Positions 54,218-64,000 are shown, numbered from the stretch's first letter. The stretch is DNA of 64,000 nucleotides from Sporosarcina ureae (GCF_029267015.1 NZ_JARIEA010000001.1:1-64000), one strand, 5' to 3'. Numbers and translations: made by a program. The notes: generated by a model not told the origin, from the letters alone.

Positions 54218-55351
54218 ATGAAAAAATTAAAAGTTATGACAGTCGTTGGAACGAGACCTGAAATCATAAGATTATCCGCGGTCATCAACAAGTTGGAAAG
54301 CTCAGTTGCTATTGAACATACGCTCGTTCATACTGGACAAAACTACGATTATGAATTAAATGAAGTGTTTTTTGAGGATTTTAAATTGAAAAAACCTGAT
54401 TACTTTCTTAATGCAGCGAACGGTACTGCAGTGGAGACTATCGGGAATATACTGGTGAAAATAGATCCTATTATTGAGGAAGTACAACCAGATGCGTTTT
54501 TAGTTCTAGGAGACACAAACAGTTGCATCAGTGCCATCGCAGCTAAAAGAAAACAAATTCCTATATTTCACATGGAAGCGGGCAATAGATGTTTTGATCA
54601 ACGAGTACCTGAGGAAACGAATAGAAAGATTGTCGATCATATAGCAGATATTAATTTGACTTACAGTGATATCGCAAGAGAATACCTTTTGAAAGAAGGA
54701 TTACCGGCTGACAGAATTATTAAGACAGGTAGCCCAATGTTTGAAGTGATTAACTCTAGAAAAGATGATATTGATGGCTCGAATGTACTCGAAAGACTCG
54801 AACTTAAAAAAGGAAACTATTTCGTGGTATCTGCACACCGAGAAGAAAACATCAATTCCGAAGTGAATTTTCTAGATTTGGTAGACAGCTTGAATGCGAT
54901 AGCGGAGAAGTATCATATACCGGTGATCGTCAGTACACATCCACGAACAAAGAACATGATTGAAGATAAGGTGATTGAATTTCACTCTTTAGTGAAAACG
55001 ATCAAGCCACTAGGATTCAATGATTATGTAAAACTTCAGCAAGATGCGAAAGCAGTGCTTAGTGATAGTGGGACGATTAGTGAAGAGTCTTCAATCCTAG
55101 CGTTTAGAGCACTCAATATCCGACAGGCACACGAAAGGCCTGAAGCGATGGAAGAGACGTCCGTAATGATGGTTGGCTTAAAGAAGGAAAGAATTTTACA
55201 GGGTTTGGAAGTTCTGGAGACTCAAGAAAAAGGAAGCATGCGTCTTGTTGAAGATTATAGTATGCCGAATGTTTCTGATAAGGTATTGCGGATTATTTTG
55301 TCTTATACGGATTATGTGAATCGTGTTGTCTGGAGAAAGTTTTACACGTGA
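54218..55351 (+). CDS. capG: UDP-L-FucNAc-forming 2-epimerase (CapG/FnlC)
   Basis: 377 aa, non-hydrolysing UDP-sugar 2-epimerase family. Motifs: TVVGTRPEIIRLSAVI, LVHTGQNYDYELNEVFF, HMEAGNRCFDQRVPEE, SAHREENIN and LSDSGTISEESSIL. Epimerisation at C2 yields UDP-L-FucNAc, the last step of the pathway. HMEAGNRCFDQRVPEE is typical of CapG rather than WecB/MnaA. GGAGG lies 7 bases before ATG 54218; ATG 54215 overlaps the capF stop. Confidence 0.9.
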   Translation: MKKLKVMTVVGTRPEIIRLSAVINKLESSVAIEHTLVHTGQNYDYELNEVFFEDFKLKKPDYFLNAANGTAVETIGNILVKIDPIIEEVQPDAFLVLGDTNSCISAIAAKRKQIPIFHMEAGNRCFDQRVPEETNRKIVDHIADINLTYSDIAREYLLKEGLPADRIIKTGSPMFEVINSRKDDIDGSNVLERLELKKGNYFVVSAHREENINSEVNFLDLVDSLNAIAEKYHIPVIVSTHPRTKNMIEDKVIEFHSLVKTIKPLGFNDYVKLQQDAKAVLSDSGTISEESSILAFRALNIRQAHERPEAMEETSVMMVGLKKERILQGLEVLETQEKGSMRLVEDYSMPNVSDKVLRIILSYTDYVNRVVWRKFYT

Positions 55352-55622
55352 TTATGTAATGATATCTCTGTATTTCCTTTCAGGGGAGTATAAACTTCCA
55401 TTTAAAAATTAAGTAAATAACATTAGTTGTAAATATGTTCGATAATCTGAGTAAATATTTAATTTGATGTTTGAATAAGTAGTTGAATTTAATAGTGATC
55501 CAGTAGAATATAACGTCAAATCTGATTTAAGTATATTTGTAACTAGAAAGGAAATATTACTAGCTATCGTATTTCTAATAGTTGTGTTAACCAATCGAAT
55601 AATACACAGAGGAGGGAATGCG

Positions 55623-56897
55623 ATGAAAATACTTTGGCTTGCTAATGTACCGTTACCAGAGGCAAGTTTACTAATGAATCAAGTACCTACACCTTTTGGT
55701 GGATGGCTGATTAATGCGTCTAAATCGATCTCATCAAACCCCAATATTGAATTATGGATAGCTTTTCCCCAAAAAGGTCTAAGGAATATTGAAGTATTTG
55801 AGGGGGAAGATGTTAAGTATATAGCTTTTCCCGATTTAGATAATTCCATGAGTTTAGATAAAGAGGAAGTAGAAAAGAATAAGGACTTTAATGAAATGGT
55901 GGAATTAATAAAACCAGACATTGTTCATATTTATGGAACTGAATATATTCATACGCTTGCTATGGTCAATATGTGCAGAATAAAGAATATCCATGTGACA
56001 ATATGGATACAAGGGTTAATATCGTTCATTGCTAATCATTATATGGCATCACTACCTACGAACATACAAAGTCAATCCACATTTAGAGATTTACTAAAAA
56101 GAGAGAATATAATGCAACAACAAAAAAAGTTTGTTGAACGTGGTAAATATGAAATAGAATCATTGAAGAAAGTCGAACATGTTATGGGACGGACGACCTG
56201 GGATAAAGCTTGTACATTCATTATCAATCCAGATGCGACATACTATCACTGCAATGAAATGTTACGAACTGAGTTTTATCAAAACAAATGGAGCTTGGAA
56301 GAGTGTGAGAAACACTCTATTTTTATCAGTCAGGGAGCATATCCATTAAAAGGACTTCATTACATGCTTGAAGCGATGTCTTTACTAGTTAAAAATTTCC
56401 CAAGGGCTAAAGTATATATAGGTGGACCTGATATTACAAAATTAGACAGTATAAAATCGAAATTAAAAATAACTACTTATGGTAAGTATCTTAATGAGCT
56501 CATTAAGAAGTATAAGCTTTGGAATCATGTCGTATTTTTAGGGACATTAGACGAAAAACAAATGTGTGAAAGGTATTTGAAGTCTAATGTATTTGTGTGT
56601 CCATCATCCATAGAGAATTTGCCGAATTCATTAGGCGAAGCGATGATTCTTGGCGTACCGTGTATATCATCAGATGTTGGTGGGGTTAAGGATTTATTAA
56701 CGCATTTAGAAACCGGATTTATTTATCAATCTGATGCACCATATATGTTAGCGCATTATATATCGGAAGTTTTTAAAAATGAAAAGATTGCCCTGGAATT
56801 CTCCGTGAAATCACGAAGGAAAGCAGAGGACATTTATAATATAAACGAAAACACAAAAAGACTTATTAAAATATATGAAGAGATATTAGAGAGTTGA
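55623..56897 (+). CDS. GT4 glycosyltransferase
   Basis: 424 aa from ATG 55623 (GGAGGG upstream). The start KILWLANVPLPEASLLMNQ and an LPTNIQSQSTFRDLLKRE region precede a C-terminal GT-B donor domain with GAYPLKGLHYMLEAM, VFLGTLDEKQM and SSIENLPNSLGEAMILGVPCISS (E-x7-E motif). It resembles the 59950 protein closely in layout. Donor and acceptor cannot be read from sequence. No terminator is visible between it and capG, only a 270-base AT-rich gap. Confidence 0.85.
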   Translation: MKILWLANVPLPEASLLMNQVPTPFGGWLINASKSISSNPNIELWIAFPQKGLRNIEVFEGEDVKYIAFPDLDNSMSLDKEEVEKNKDFNEMVELIKPDIVHIYGTEYIHTLAMVNMCRIKNIHVTIWIQGLISFIANHYMASLPTNIQSQSTFRDLLKRENIMQQQKKFVERGKYEIESLKKVEHVMGRTTWDKACTFIINPDATYYHCNEMLRTEFYQNKWSLEECEKHSIFISQGAYPLKGLHYMLEAMSLLVKNFPRAKVYIGGPDITKLDSIKSKLKITTYGKYLNELIKKYKLWNHVVFLGTLDEKQMCERYLKSNVFVCPSSIENLPNSLGEAMILGVPCISSDVGGVKDLLTHLETGFIYQSDAPYMLAHYISEVFKNEKIALEFSVKSRRKAEDIYNINENTKRLIKIYEEILES

Positions 56898-57314
56898 ACT
56901 TTGACACCGAAAATAATAGTAACATTGTTTAATAAAGGTATAGAGAGAGTATGATGGAATGATAAATAATACTAACAAAACATATGTGATTAGTATCATT
57001 TTTAAAATGAATATTATAGTTATTAAGAATAAAAGTATAAAAAAATAAAACTTTGAGCATGAATAATCTTATATTTCGATAAAACATACCAACACATCTT
57101 GTGAATGTGTTGTCAAACTACAAAAAAAGTAGGTATTAATAATATTGTGTAGTATAATAATGGAAACATTCAATCTATTGTAAGTGGAATTAAAATCCAC
57201 TTGAGTGTAACAGTTAATCTAGAAGTAAGAGATTATATTACGTATATATCTATTGTAATGGGGATTAATTGAAGGTACCAATTTATTCAAAAAGAAATGT
57301 TTGGGGGGAATGGA
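56898..57314 (+). promoter_or_regulatory. Intergenic with operator-like sites (site 3)
   Basis: About 415 AT-rich bases. TGTGTTGTCAAACTACAAAA (57106-57125) and TGTGTAGTATAAT (57146-57158) match the sites upstream of modules B and the dehydratase. TTGTCA inside the first, with TATTAA 18 bases on, could be a promoter, so the genes from 57315 may form a separate transcript under the same regulator. Confidence 0.5.
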
Positions 57315-58547
57315 ATGGAGAATAACTTAGATATCCTTTTCTTGGCAGGACTGTTTCCTAAGGAAAAGGAAAAAGAGATACTTGAAAATTCTAAAGGAGC
57401 TATCCAGAATGCTGCCAACAATTTACAATGGAGCATTGTAGAGGGACTAGATGCCAATCTTGTATATAAACCCAAAATATTAAATTCGTATTACGTAGGT
57501 TCTTTTCCGAAGAGGTATAAAAAAATTAAAATTGATACGTTTGAATTCTCTCATTCTAAAGGTTCGAACGATATAAACATAGGGTTTATTAATTTATCGG
57601 GTATTAAACATGTAAGTAGATACTTAACTTTGAAACCTCAAGTAAAGAGGTGGATTAGTCAGAAAAGTGATAGAAAGAAAGTAGTGATTGCCTATGCTAT
57701 GACTATGCCTTTCACTAGAATACTTAGATACGTAAAGAGTCTTGATGAAAATATTGTTACGTGCTTAATAGTTCCTGATCTTCCTCAATTTATGAATACA
57801 ACAAAATCAAATAATAATGCTTTGTATAATTTATTAAAAAATTATGAAATGGATCTATTAAATAAAGATTTGCACTATATTGACAGCTATGTATTATTGA
57901 CAAAACATATGCGTGAAGCTTTAAAAATCACTGTTCCAAGTGCAGTAGTAGAAGGGATCTCTACTAAAACATCTGGTGATTCCTCATATAGTGAAAAAGT
58001 ACAAAATAGAAAAACGGTTCTTTATAGCGGACTTTTAATGGAAAGGTATGGTGTGCTCAATTTGTTGAGTTCATTCGAGAGGTTAAATAATCCGAACTAT
58101 GAATTGATCATATGTGGCACAGGTGAGTTAGAGGATGAATTTATTGAAGCCAGTAAAAGGGATAACAGAATCATTTTCAAAGGACAGTTGCCTAGGGAAG
58201 AAGTATTGGATTTACAAAAAGCATCCAGTATTTTAATTAATCCGAGACCAAATAATGAAGAATATACAAAGTACAGCTTTCCTTCAAAAATTCTAGAGTA
58301 TATGTCTTCCGGAACACCTGTCATCTCATATGAACTAGATGGAATACCTGAAGAATATTATGGATACATGTATAGTGTGGACGATTATGAGGATAGCCTA
58401 TTTGATGTCTTAAAAGAAACTCTAGAAAAGTCTGAACGAGAATTGTATACAAAAGGGTTTCTTGCGAAACAATTTGTATTAGAAGAAAAGAATAGTTATA
58501 AACAAGCAAAGAAGATTGTAGAAATGTTAAAAAGCATAAAAACATAA
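57315..58547 (+). CDS. GT4 glycosyltransferase
   Basis: 410 aa from ATG 57315 (GGGGGGAA upstream). GT-B fold: N-terminal LDILFLAGLFPKEKEKEI and C-terminal VLYSGLLMERYGVLNLL, LIICGTGELEDEFIEASK, ILINPRPNNEEYTKYSFPSK and LEYMSSGTPVISYEL. The NPRP...YSFPSK-x-LEYM pattern is common in GT4 enzymes of capsule clusters. It starts the second group of assembly genes. Confidence 0.85.
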   Translation: MENNLDILFLAGLFPKEKEKEILENSKGAIQNAANNLQWSIVEGLDANLVYKPKILNSYYVGSFPKRYKKIKIDTFEFSHSKGSNDINIGFINLSGIKHVSRYLTLKPQVKRWISQKSDRKKVVIAYAMTMPFTRILRYVKSLDENIVTCLIVPDLPQFMNTTKSNNNALYNLLKNYEMDLLNKDLHYIDSYVLLTKHMREALKITVPSAVVEGISTKTSGDSSYSEKVQNRKTVLYSGLLMERYGVLNLLSSFERLNNPNYELIICGTGELEDEFIEASKRDNRIIFKGQLPREEVLDLQKASSILINPRPNNEEYTKYSFPSKILEYMSSGTPVISYELDGIPEEYYGYMYSVDDYEDSLFDVLKETLEKSERELYTKGFLAKQFVLEEKNSYKQAKKIVEMLKSIKT

Positions 58548-58634
58548 ATTGCAAGTTTTTATAATATAAATACCTTTCACTCTTTACTGAAATTAAAGAC
58601 AAGTAAATTCAGGTTAAGAAAAGGGGGGGATACT

Positions 58635-59900
58635 ATGAAATCAGAAAAGAGTATTGGCAGAGGTAGAGGAAATAGTTTCTTTGATTTTATAGGCATGTTG
58701 ATTTTAGCGTTGTATTGTATGAACTTTTTAAACAAAGGAATTTATATACCTCTCGCAATTTTCCCTATAATACTCATTTGTTTATTTGCTCTTAAATACA
58801 ACCCGGAATTTACTCTTACGTTACTAACGTTAACAGGGTTTTGTGTCGTTTATGCTGTCGTACATTATTTTTATCACTTTAGTTCAAAAGGTATTATTAT
58901 TATGTATTTGACATACCCTATCACTTTATATGTTCTTGGTTATATAGTGACACGTGGGGAAAGCAAGAAAATGTACCAGTATCTAGTTGTAATTATTGTT
59001 TCTTTTACCTTAGTAGGATTTCTGAGCTTGATGAATACTGTTTCAATTTATGGTGACATGACTAACGCGATCCAAGCATTTGGAGGAAGAAGACTAGTAA
59101 TGAATATATGGGATAACAGCCTCATTTCAGCTACTGGAATAAATACCAGTTTATCTTTTGGACTAGCGATGTTACCTATAATATTTTTAAAAGACAAAGG
59201 GAATAAAAAAAGTAATATTGTAAGAGTAATTGCTTTTTTAAGCTTCTTAGCATCAACGTATTGTGTAATTCAGCTTGGCAATAGAACAGGATTAGGAATA
59301 ATTATATTATCCATTTTAGTAGCTTTTTTTTTAATCCACAATAACGGAAAGAAAATATTGGTAATTTCGACGTCTGTAACTATTTTTTTTATTATGAAAA
59401 TAGGATTTGATAAAGATATATTGGGAATTCGATCAGCATGGGAGACTACACTTCTCTATGCAAGGTTAGAATCAGCTGAACTTGGTTCAGATTCTAGAAT
59501 TACTACCTGGTTAGACACACTAAATGGGCTGGTTGTAAATCCTATGGGTGGCAAAGAAACGTCGATATCAATAACATATGCACATAATTTATGGTTAGAT
59601 GTAGCATTTGAAGGTGGAATATTCCCATTCGCTTTATTAATTATCTTCACTATAATTTCTATTATTTCATTAGTTCAATTCCAGAAATATAAACACCCTC
59701 TTATTTTACAGGGACTAGTATTAACTATAATTACTGCGTTTTTTATAACATTCATGGTGGAACCTATTATTCAAGGATGGTTTACCTACTTTAATATATT
59801 TTGTTTTATCGTCGGTATGATGCAAAGAAATAATCTAGGTTATAGAAGAAATATTACTAATGATAAATTTATAGAAGCCTATCCAGTCAAATGGTTGTAA
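58635..59900 (+). CDS. Wzy-type polysaccharide polymerase
   Basis: 421 aa with about ten to eleven membrane helices and a large extracellular loop near residues 260-315 (GSDSRITTWLDTLNGL, AHNLWLDVAFEGG). The HNLWLDVAFEGGIFPF motif recalls the O-antigen ligase/polymerase group. It joins repeat units on the outer face of the membrane. Assignment rests on topology, the motif and context. The ribosome binding site is AAAGGGGGG. Confidence 0.8.
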   Translation: MKSEKSIGRGRGNSFFDFIGMLILALYCMNFLNKGIYIPLAIFPIILICLFALKYNPEFTLTLLTLTGFCVVYAVVHYFYHFSSKGIIIMYLTYPITLYVLGYIVTRGESKKMYQYLVVIIVSFTLVGFLSLMNTVSIYGDMTNAIQAFGGRRLVMNIWDNSLISATGINTSLSFGLAMLPIIFLKDKGNKKSNIVRVIAFLSFLASTYCVIQLGNRTGLGIIILSILVAFFLIHNNGKKILVISTSVTIFFIMKIGFDKDILGIRSAWETTLLYARLESAELGSDSRITTWLDTLNGLVVNPMGGKETSISITYAHNLWLDVAFEGGIFPFALLIIFTIISIISLVQFQKYKHPLILQGLVLTIITAFFITFMVEPIIQGWFTYFNIFCFIVGMMQRNNLGYRRNITNDKFIEAYPVKWL

Positions 59901-59949
59901 TCTCTGAGAAACATACAATTACGTTGTTATATTAAAGGAGGCTCAGATT

Positions 59950-61227
59950 ATGAAGATCATGTGGATTACAAATATTGTTATTGGTTCAATTCATCAAATG
60001 TTATATGGGAGAGCATCCAATGGGTTCTGGATGGACGCACTACTCAAAGATTTTATAAGTGAAGGAGAACATGAATTACTTATAGTTACAACGGGCAGAA
60101 ATAAGAAGCATATCTACTTGGAAAAAAAGAATGTTAAATATTATATCTTTCCAGGTGGTTATCCATTTGAATATAATCATGAAAACAAAAGAAATATGAT
60201 GGACTGGGAGAGGTTAATACAAAAAGAAAAGCCAGATATAATACAGGTTTGGGGAAGTGAATACACCCATGGATTGGCTGCGTTACGAGTTGCTCCAAAT
60301 ATTCCGTCAGTAATATTTATACAAGGTATATTAGCGGCAATAGCTAAATATTACGAGGCGGGTATTAATTACAAAGAGTTAAAAAAGAATAGGACGATCA
60401 GAGATATTATAAAAGGTGATTCAGTGCTTTCTCAAAAGAATAAATACTTGAAGAATAGTAATTACGAGAAAGAGTTGCTTAAGCTTTCTGGGAATATAAT
60501 TAGTGAGAACTTGTGGACAGTTGCAAACTGTAAAGAAATTATTTCAGATATCAAAGTTTATTACTGTCCTTTAAATATCAATGACGTATTCAGTGAGTAT
60601 CGATGGATACATAAAGCTATTAAGCCCCATACTATCATGTGTAATGCATCGGGGTATCCCTTAAAAGGGTTACACATGATTTTAGAGGCGTTATATTTGG
60701 TGAAGCAAGAGTATCCAAATGTGAGGTTAACTGTTCCGGGCAATTCAATGATCAGTGATAAAAGCATAAAAGGTAAGTTGAAAAAGTCTGGCTATATGAA
60801 ATATATTGAGAGACAAATAGAAAGACTGGGACTTTCCGATAACATTGAATTTACCGGAAAAGTTACACCTCGAGAAATGGCTAAAAGAATGTCAAAAGTG
60901 AATGTCTTTGTATTGTCTTCTGCTATAGAAAATCAATCTAGTACATTAAAAGAAGCGATGATGGTTGGAACCCCGTGTATAGCTAGCAGTGTTGGAGGGA
61001 TACCTGAATATGCTTCACATGAAAAGAATGCTTTACTTTATCGATTTGAAGAATATGAATTGCTAGCTGAATATATTAGTATAATATTCCGCGATGAACA
61101 GTTTGCATCTAGGTTATCTATCAATGCCTTAGAAGAGATTAATAAACTTCATGATCATCGCCAGATTTATAAAAAAGTTATTAATATTTATACAGATATG
61201 GTAAATACAGAAATGGACCTACAATAG
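59950..61227 (+). CDS. GT4 glycosyltransferase
   Basis: 425 aa, a GT-B enzyme: KIMWITNIVIGSIHQMLYG, GYPLKGLHMILEAL, IEFTGKVTPREMAKRMSK and LSSAIENQSSTLKEAMMVGTPCIAS. It shares layout and the unusual YPLKGLH motif with the 55623 protein, so the two are likely paralogs adding different linkages. AAAGGAGG lies upstream of the ATG. Confidence 0.85.
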   Translation: MKIMWITNIVIGSIHQMLYGRASNGFWMDALLKDFISEGEHELLIVTTGRNKKHIYLEKKNVKYYIFPGGYPFEYNHENKRNMMDWERLIQKEKPDIIQVWGSEYTHGLAALRVAPNIPSVIFIQGILAAIAKYYEAGINYKELKKNRTIRDIIKGDSVLSQKNKYLKNSNYEKELLKLSGNIISENLWTVANCKEIISDIKVYYCPLNINDVFSEYRWIHKAIKPHTIMCNASGYPLKGLHMILEALYLVKQEYPNVRLTVPGNSMISDKSIKGKLKKSGYMKYIERQIERLGLSDNIEFTGKVTPREMAKRMSKVNVFVLSSAIENQSSTLKEAMMVGTPCIASSVGGIPEYASHEKNALLYRFEEYELLAEYISIIFRDEQFASRLSINALEEINKLHDHRQIYKKVINIYTDMVNTEMDLQ

Positions 61228-61277
61228 TACTTGTTGAATTGTTGACACAGACCACGAATAAGAAATGGGGTAACAAT

Positions 61278-62441
61278 ATGAAAGTTACATTCTACTCAAA
61301 TTTTTTGAGTCATCATCAGTTACCATTTTGCAATGAAATGTATGAAAAGCTAGGCAAGGACTTTAAGTTTGTTGCGACAGAGCCGATACATGAAGAGCGA
61401 TTAGAGTTAGGATATGAAGATATGAGTGAAAAGTACCCCTTTTCCTTAAACGCTTATACGAATGAAGAAAGTTATGACAAAGCTCTTCAGTTAGGAGAAG
61501 ACAGTGAAATTGTTATTATTGGTTCCGCGCCAGCTATCTTTACTAATAAGAGATTGAAACAGAACAAAATAACGTTTCGATACTCTGAGAGGATTTTTAA
61601 AAGAGGACGTTATAGAATTATAAGTCCAAGGTCATTCATTCCTTTAGTAAGGGACCATACGCGTTATATGAATAAAAATGTTTATATGCTATGTGCCAGT
61701 GCATATACTGCTGCAGATTTTAAATTAGTTAGGGCATACAAGAAAAAGGCTTTTAAATGGGGATATTTTCCTGAGGTAAAGCAGCATGATTTAAAAATAT
61801 TAATGGAAAAGAAAAAAAATATAGTTCCTAAGATATTATGGGTAGGAAGATTATTAGAATTAAAACATCCAGAACAGGCTGTAAAGATAGCTGCTATGTT
61901 AAAGGCTAGCGATTATTCTTTTCACATGGATATCATCGGTTCAGGAGAAATGGAAAATGAGTTGAAAGAAATGATAAAGAAATATGAACTTACTAGTCAT
62001 ATAGAGGTGCTAGGTAACATGAAGCCTGAACAAGTTAGAATTCATATGGAAAAAGCAAATATCTATTTATTCACTAGTGACTTTAATGAGGGATGGGGAG
62101 CAGTTTTAAATGAAGCAATGAATAGTGGGTGTGCCGTAGTTGCAAGTCATGCCATTGGTTCCGTGCCATTTTTGCTCGAACAAAATAAAAATGGATTGAT
62201 TTATAAAAATGGTGATTTAAATCATCTTTACAAATGTGTTACTAGTTTATTAGACAATAGTTATTTTGCAGAAAAATTGGGCACTGAAGCATACAACACA
62301 TTATATGAAACATGGAATGCAAGATTTGCAACAACTCGATTGATAGCTTTGTTTGAGTCTTTACTTGACGGAGTGCAACTTGAATATGAACAAGGTCCCT
62401 GCAGTCAGTCAGAAATAATATCACATAAGTATATATATTAG
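61278..62441 (+). CDS. GT4 glycosyltransferase
   Basis: 387 aa from ATG 61278; an ATG at 61239 has no ribosome binding site. The start KVTFYSNFLSHHQLPFCNEM and the C-terminal KILWVGRLLELKHPEQAVKI, IIGSGEMENELKEM and FNEGWGAVLNEAMNSGCAVVAS fit GT4. It is the last transferase before the flippase. Confidence 0.85.
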   Translation: MKVTFYSNFLSHHQLPFCNEMYEKLGKDFKFVATEPIHEERLELGYEDMSEKYPFSLNAYTNEESYDKALQLGEDSEIVIIGSAPAIFTNKRLKQNKITFRYSERIFKRGRYRIISPRSFIPLVRDHTRYMNKNVYMLCASAYTAADFKLVRAYKKKAFKWGYFPEVKQHDLKILMEKKKNIVPKILWVGRLLELKHPEQAVKIAAMLKASDYSFHMDIIGSGEMENELKEMIKKYELTSHIEVLGNMKPEQVRIHMEKANIYLFTSDFNEGWGAVLNEAMNSGCAVVASHAIGSVPFLLEQNKNGLIYKNGDLNHLYKCVTSLLDNSYFAEKLGTEAYNTLYETWNARFATTRLIALFESLLDGVQLEYEQGPCSQSEIISHKYIY

Positions 62442-62511
62442 ATTTGATAAGTTGAGCTCCTATTCTAAAAAATCATAAGAGCTGAAGCAGTAAAAAGTAG
62501 GAGTGGTGTGT

Positions 62512-64000
62512 ATGGCCAAAGAACAAATAAAATCAGGAGCACTTCTATCATATATCAATATTATTTTGACTACCTTTAGCGGGTTGTTATTCACACCATT
62601 CCTGCTACGGCAACTTGGTCAATCTGAATATGGATTATATATGTTAATCGGATCAATCGTAGGTTATATTGCAATTATGGATTTCGGTTTACACAATACT
62701 ATGTATCGATTTATTTCAAAATATCAAAGTGAGAAAAATTATATTAAGCAAGAGAATTTCTTAGCTACTACATTTTTAATTTATGGTGTAATTTCTCTTT
62801 TGGTACTACTAATTGGCACGATACTGGTCATGAATTTGGATATCTTTTTTGCTCATTCGCTTACGGAATCCGAGTTCGCCAAAGCAAAGATCATGGCTGC
62901 TATTTTAGTTTTTAATTTAACGTTATCACTTCCCCTGGGTGCATTTCACTTTATCGCCAATGGTTATGGAAGATTTGTCTTTGTGAATACAATAGGCATT
63001 ATTAGAATATTTTTACGTATTAGTGTCCTTATCGCTCTTTTGTTGTTGGGTTATAAATCAATTGCCATTGTCATAATAGATACCATTTTAAATATTGGAA
63101 TCGGAATTGTCTACGCTATATATTGCTTTAGGTACCTTAAACTCAAAATCAAACTTTATGTGTTCGATAAAGATTTTATTAAAGAAATTATGAATTATTC
63201 ATTTTATATTTTCATAACGGCAATTGTGAACCAGCTTTTTTGGAGGATTGGTCAAGTTTCATTGGGTATTTATAGCAGTACTGCTTCGGTAGCAATATAT
63301 GCTTTATCTATCACTCTTGTAATCTACTATCAACAACTATCGTTGGCAATCTCGAATGTCTTTATGCCAAAAGTATCGAACATGGTTAGTGAAGGGGCAA
63401 GTGGAGAGATGTTAACCGATTTAATGATTAGGATTGGGCGTATTCAATTTGTGATATTGGGTATTGTCTTATCGGGTTTCATGGTAACAGGGCGTTCTTT
63501 CATACAATTATGGGCAGGAGGGGAATATCGTGACGTATATTGGATTACTTTACTAATTTTTATACCCGTGACAGTTCCTATGTTCCAAACTCTTGCGGGT
63601 GTGATATTACAGGTTAAAAGCATGCATAGATTTGAAGCCAAATCCTATCTAGTTATGGCGCTCTTGAATATCCCGTTATCAATTTGGTTAGGAATGATAT
63701 ACGGTCCTCTCGGGATTGGAATTTCTATGGCAGCCTCTATCATTGTCTTTCAAATTATAGTGATAAATTGGTATTATAAATACAAAATTGGAATTAATGT
63801 TTGGAGATTCTTTAAAGAAACATTAAACGGTATACTTCCAACTGTTATTATAACCGTTGTACTTGGACAATTTATGAACAGTATGGGCGGACAAGGTTGG
63901 TTAATGTTATTAATACAAATGATTTTAGTGGCTATAACGTATATCATTTTACTCTTTATAATAGGTTTGAACAGTTCAGAGAGAGCTATATTTAGTGGCT
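62512..64000 (+). CDS. Wzx-type lipid-linked oligosaccharide flippase (partial)
   Basis: The frame is open from ATG 62512 (TAGGAG 8 bases upstream) to the window edge, 496 codons with no stop. It has the MOP/MATE-like layout of Wzx: SGALLSYINIILTTFSGLLF, then paired helices through LLFIIGL. The start AKEQIKSGALLSYINI and TPFLLRQLGQSEYGLY are typical of polysaccharide flippases. It moves undecaprenyl-linked repeat units to the outer face for the Wzy polymerase. The C-terminal end is outside the window. Confidence 0.88.
   Translation, partial: MAKEQIKSGALLSYINIILTTFSGLLFTPFLLRQLGQSEYGLYMLIGSIVGYIAIMDFGLHNTMYRFISKYQSEKNYIKQENFLATTFLIYGVISLLVLLIGTILVMNLDIFFAHSLTESEFAKAKIMAAILVFNLTLSLPLGAFHFIANGYGRFVFVNTIGIIRIFLRISVLIALLLLGYKSIAIVIIDTILNIGIGIVYAIYCFRYLKLKIKLYVFDKDFIKEIMNYSFYIFITAIVNQLFWRIGQVSLGIYSSTASVAIYALSITLVIYYQQLSLAISNVFMPKVSNMVSEGASGEMLTDLMIRIGRIQFVILGIVLSGFMVTGRSFIQLWAGGEYRDVYWITLLIFIPVTVPMFQTLAGVILQVKSMHRFEAKSYLVMALLNIPLSIWLGMIYGPLGIGISMAASIIVFQIIVINWYYKYKIGINVWRFFKETLNGILPTVIITVVLGQFMNSMGGQGWLMLLIQMILVAITYIILLFIIGLNSSERAIFSG

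Noticed and set aside
1-64000. CRISPR arrays, rRNA, tRNA, phage integrase or attachment sites
   Set aside because: None seen on reading through; regular spaced repeats and tRNA-like T-loops were not found. A computed search could still find short RNAs.

Overview
The window is low-GC DNA from a Gram-positive bacterium of the order Bacillales. Strong AGGAGG-type ribosome binding sites, frequent TTG/GTG starts, secreted proteins with SbsA-type Ig domains, a CpsB/CpsC/CpsD-type exopolysaccharide (EPS) kinase system and LytR-CpsA-Psr proteins suggest the Planococcaceae (Sporosarcina-like). The genus is inference; there is no rRNA or tRNA here to anchor it.

Region 1 (1-2.6 kb) is mobile: the 3' end of an apparent ORF-less group II intron, a short downstream piece of a surface-protein-like gene, and a DDE transposase. 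Region 2 (2.6-21.7 kb) is an exoprotein island: a WD40-like propeller protein, two subtilases, a lipoprotein, a collagenase-like metallopeptidase, a WG-repeat protein and an LRR-metallopeptidase. Most carry the same SbsA-type Ig or BIG2 modules. Inside it (16.2-19.4 kb) is a three-gene module of unknown function: a small membrane protein, a 118-aa protein and a 757-aa protein with a nuclease-like D...QxK motif and a glycine-zipper segment.

Region 3 (21.8-35 kb) holds more ordinary functions: an EamA transporter, a sulfatase, an OB-like membrane protein, a partner-switching operon that includes a chemoreceptor (REC-PP2C phosphatase, RsbW-like kinase, MCP, STAS), and a pyroglutamyl-peptidase / YfcC permease / second permease / N-carbamoyl-amino-acid hydrolase group. 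Dispersed palindromic repeats, a duplicated promoter block and gene remnants lie between these genes.

Region 4 (35-64 kb) is EPS synthesis, present as two parallel modules. Module A (35.1-40.1 kb) has a small membrane-anchored protein, VanZ-like protein, CpsC-like chain-length protein, CpsD-like tyrosine kinase, CpsB-like phosphatase, a decayed 35-codon stub of a dehydratase gene, and LytR. Module B (42.4-64 kb) repeats the anchored protein, CpsC and CpsD. It continues into an intact dehydratase, aminotransferase, initiating phosphoglycosyltransferase, metallophosphoesterase, ATP-grasp ligase, a WbuB-like transferase with the CapE/CapF/CapG pathway to UDP-L-FucNAc, four more GT4 transferases, a Wzy-like polymerase and a Wzx-like flippase that runs off the window. 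This is a Wzx/Wzy-type pathway whose repeat unit probably starts with a 4-amino-6-deoxy sugar (QuiNAc4N-type) and contains L-FucNAc. A recurring 19-bp inverted repeat (TGTGTnGT-n3-ACTACACA) sits in three intergenic regions of module B and is the best candidate for a dedicated, perhaps undescribed, regulator.
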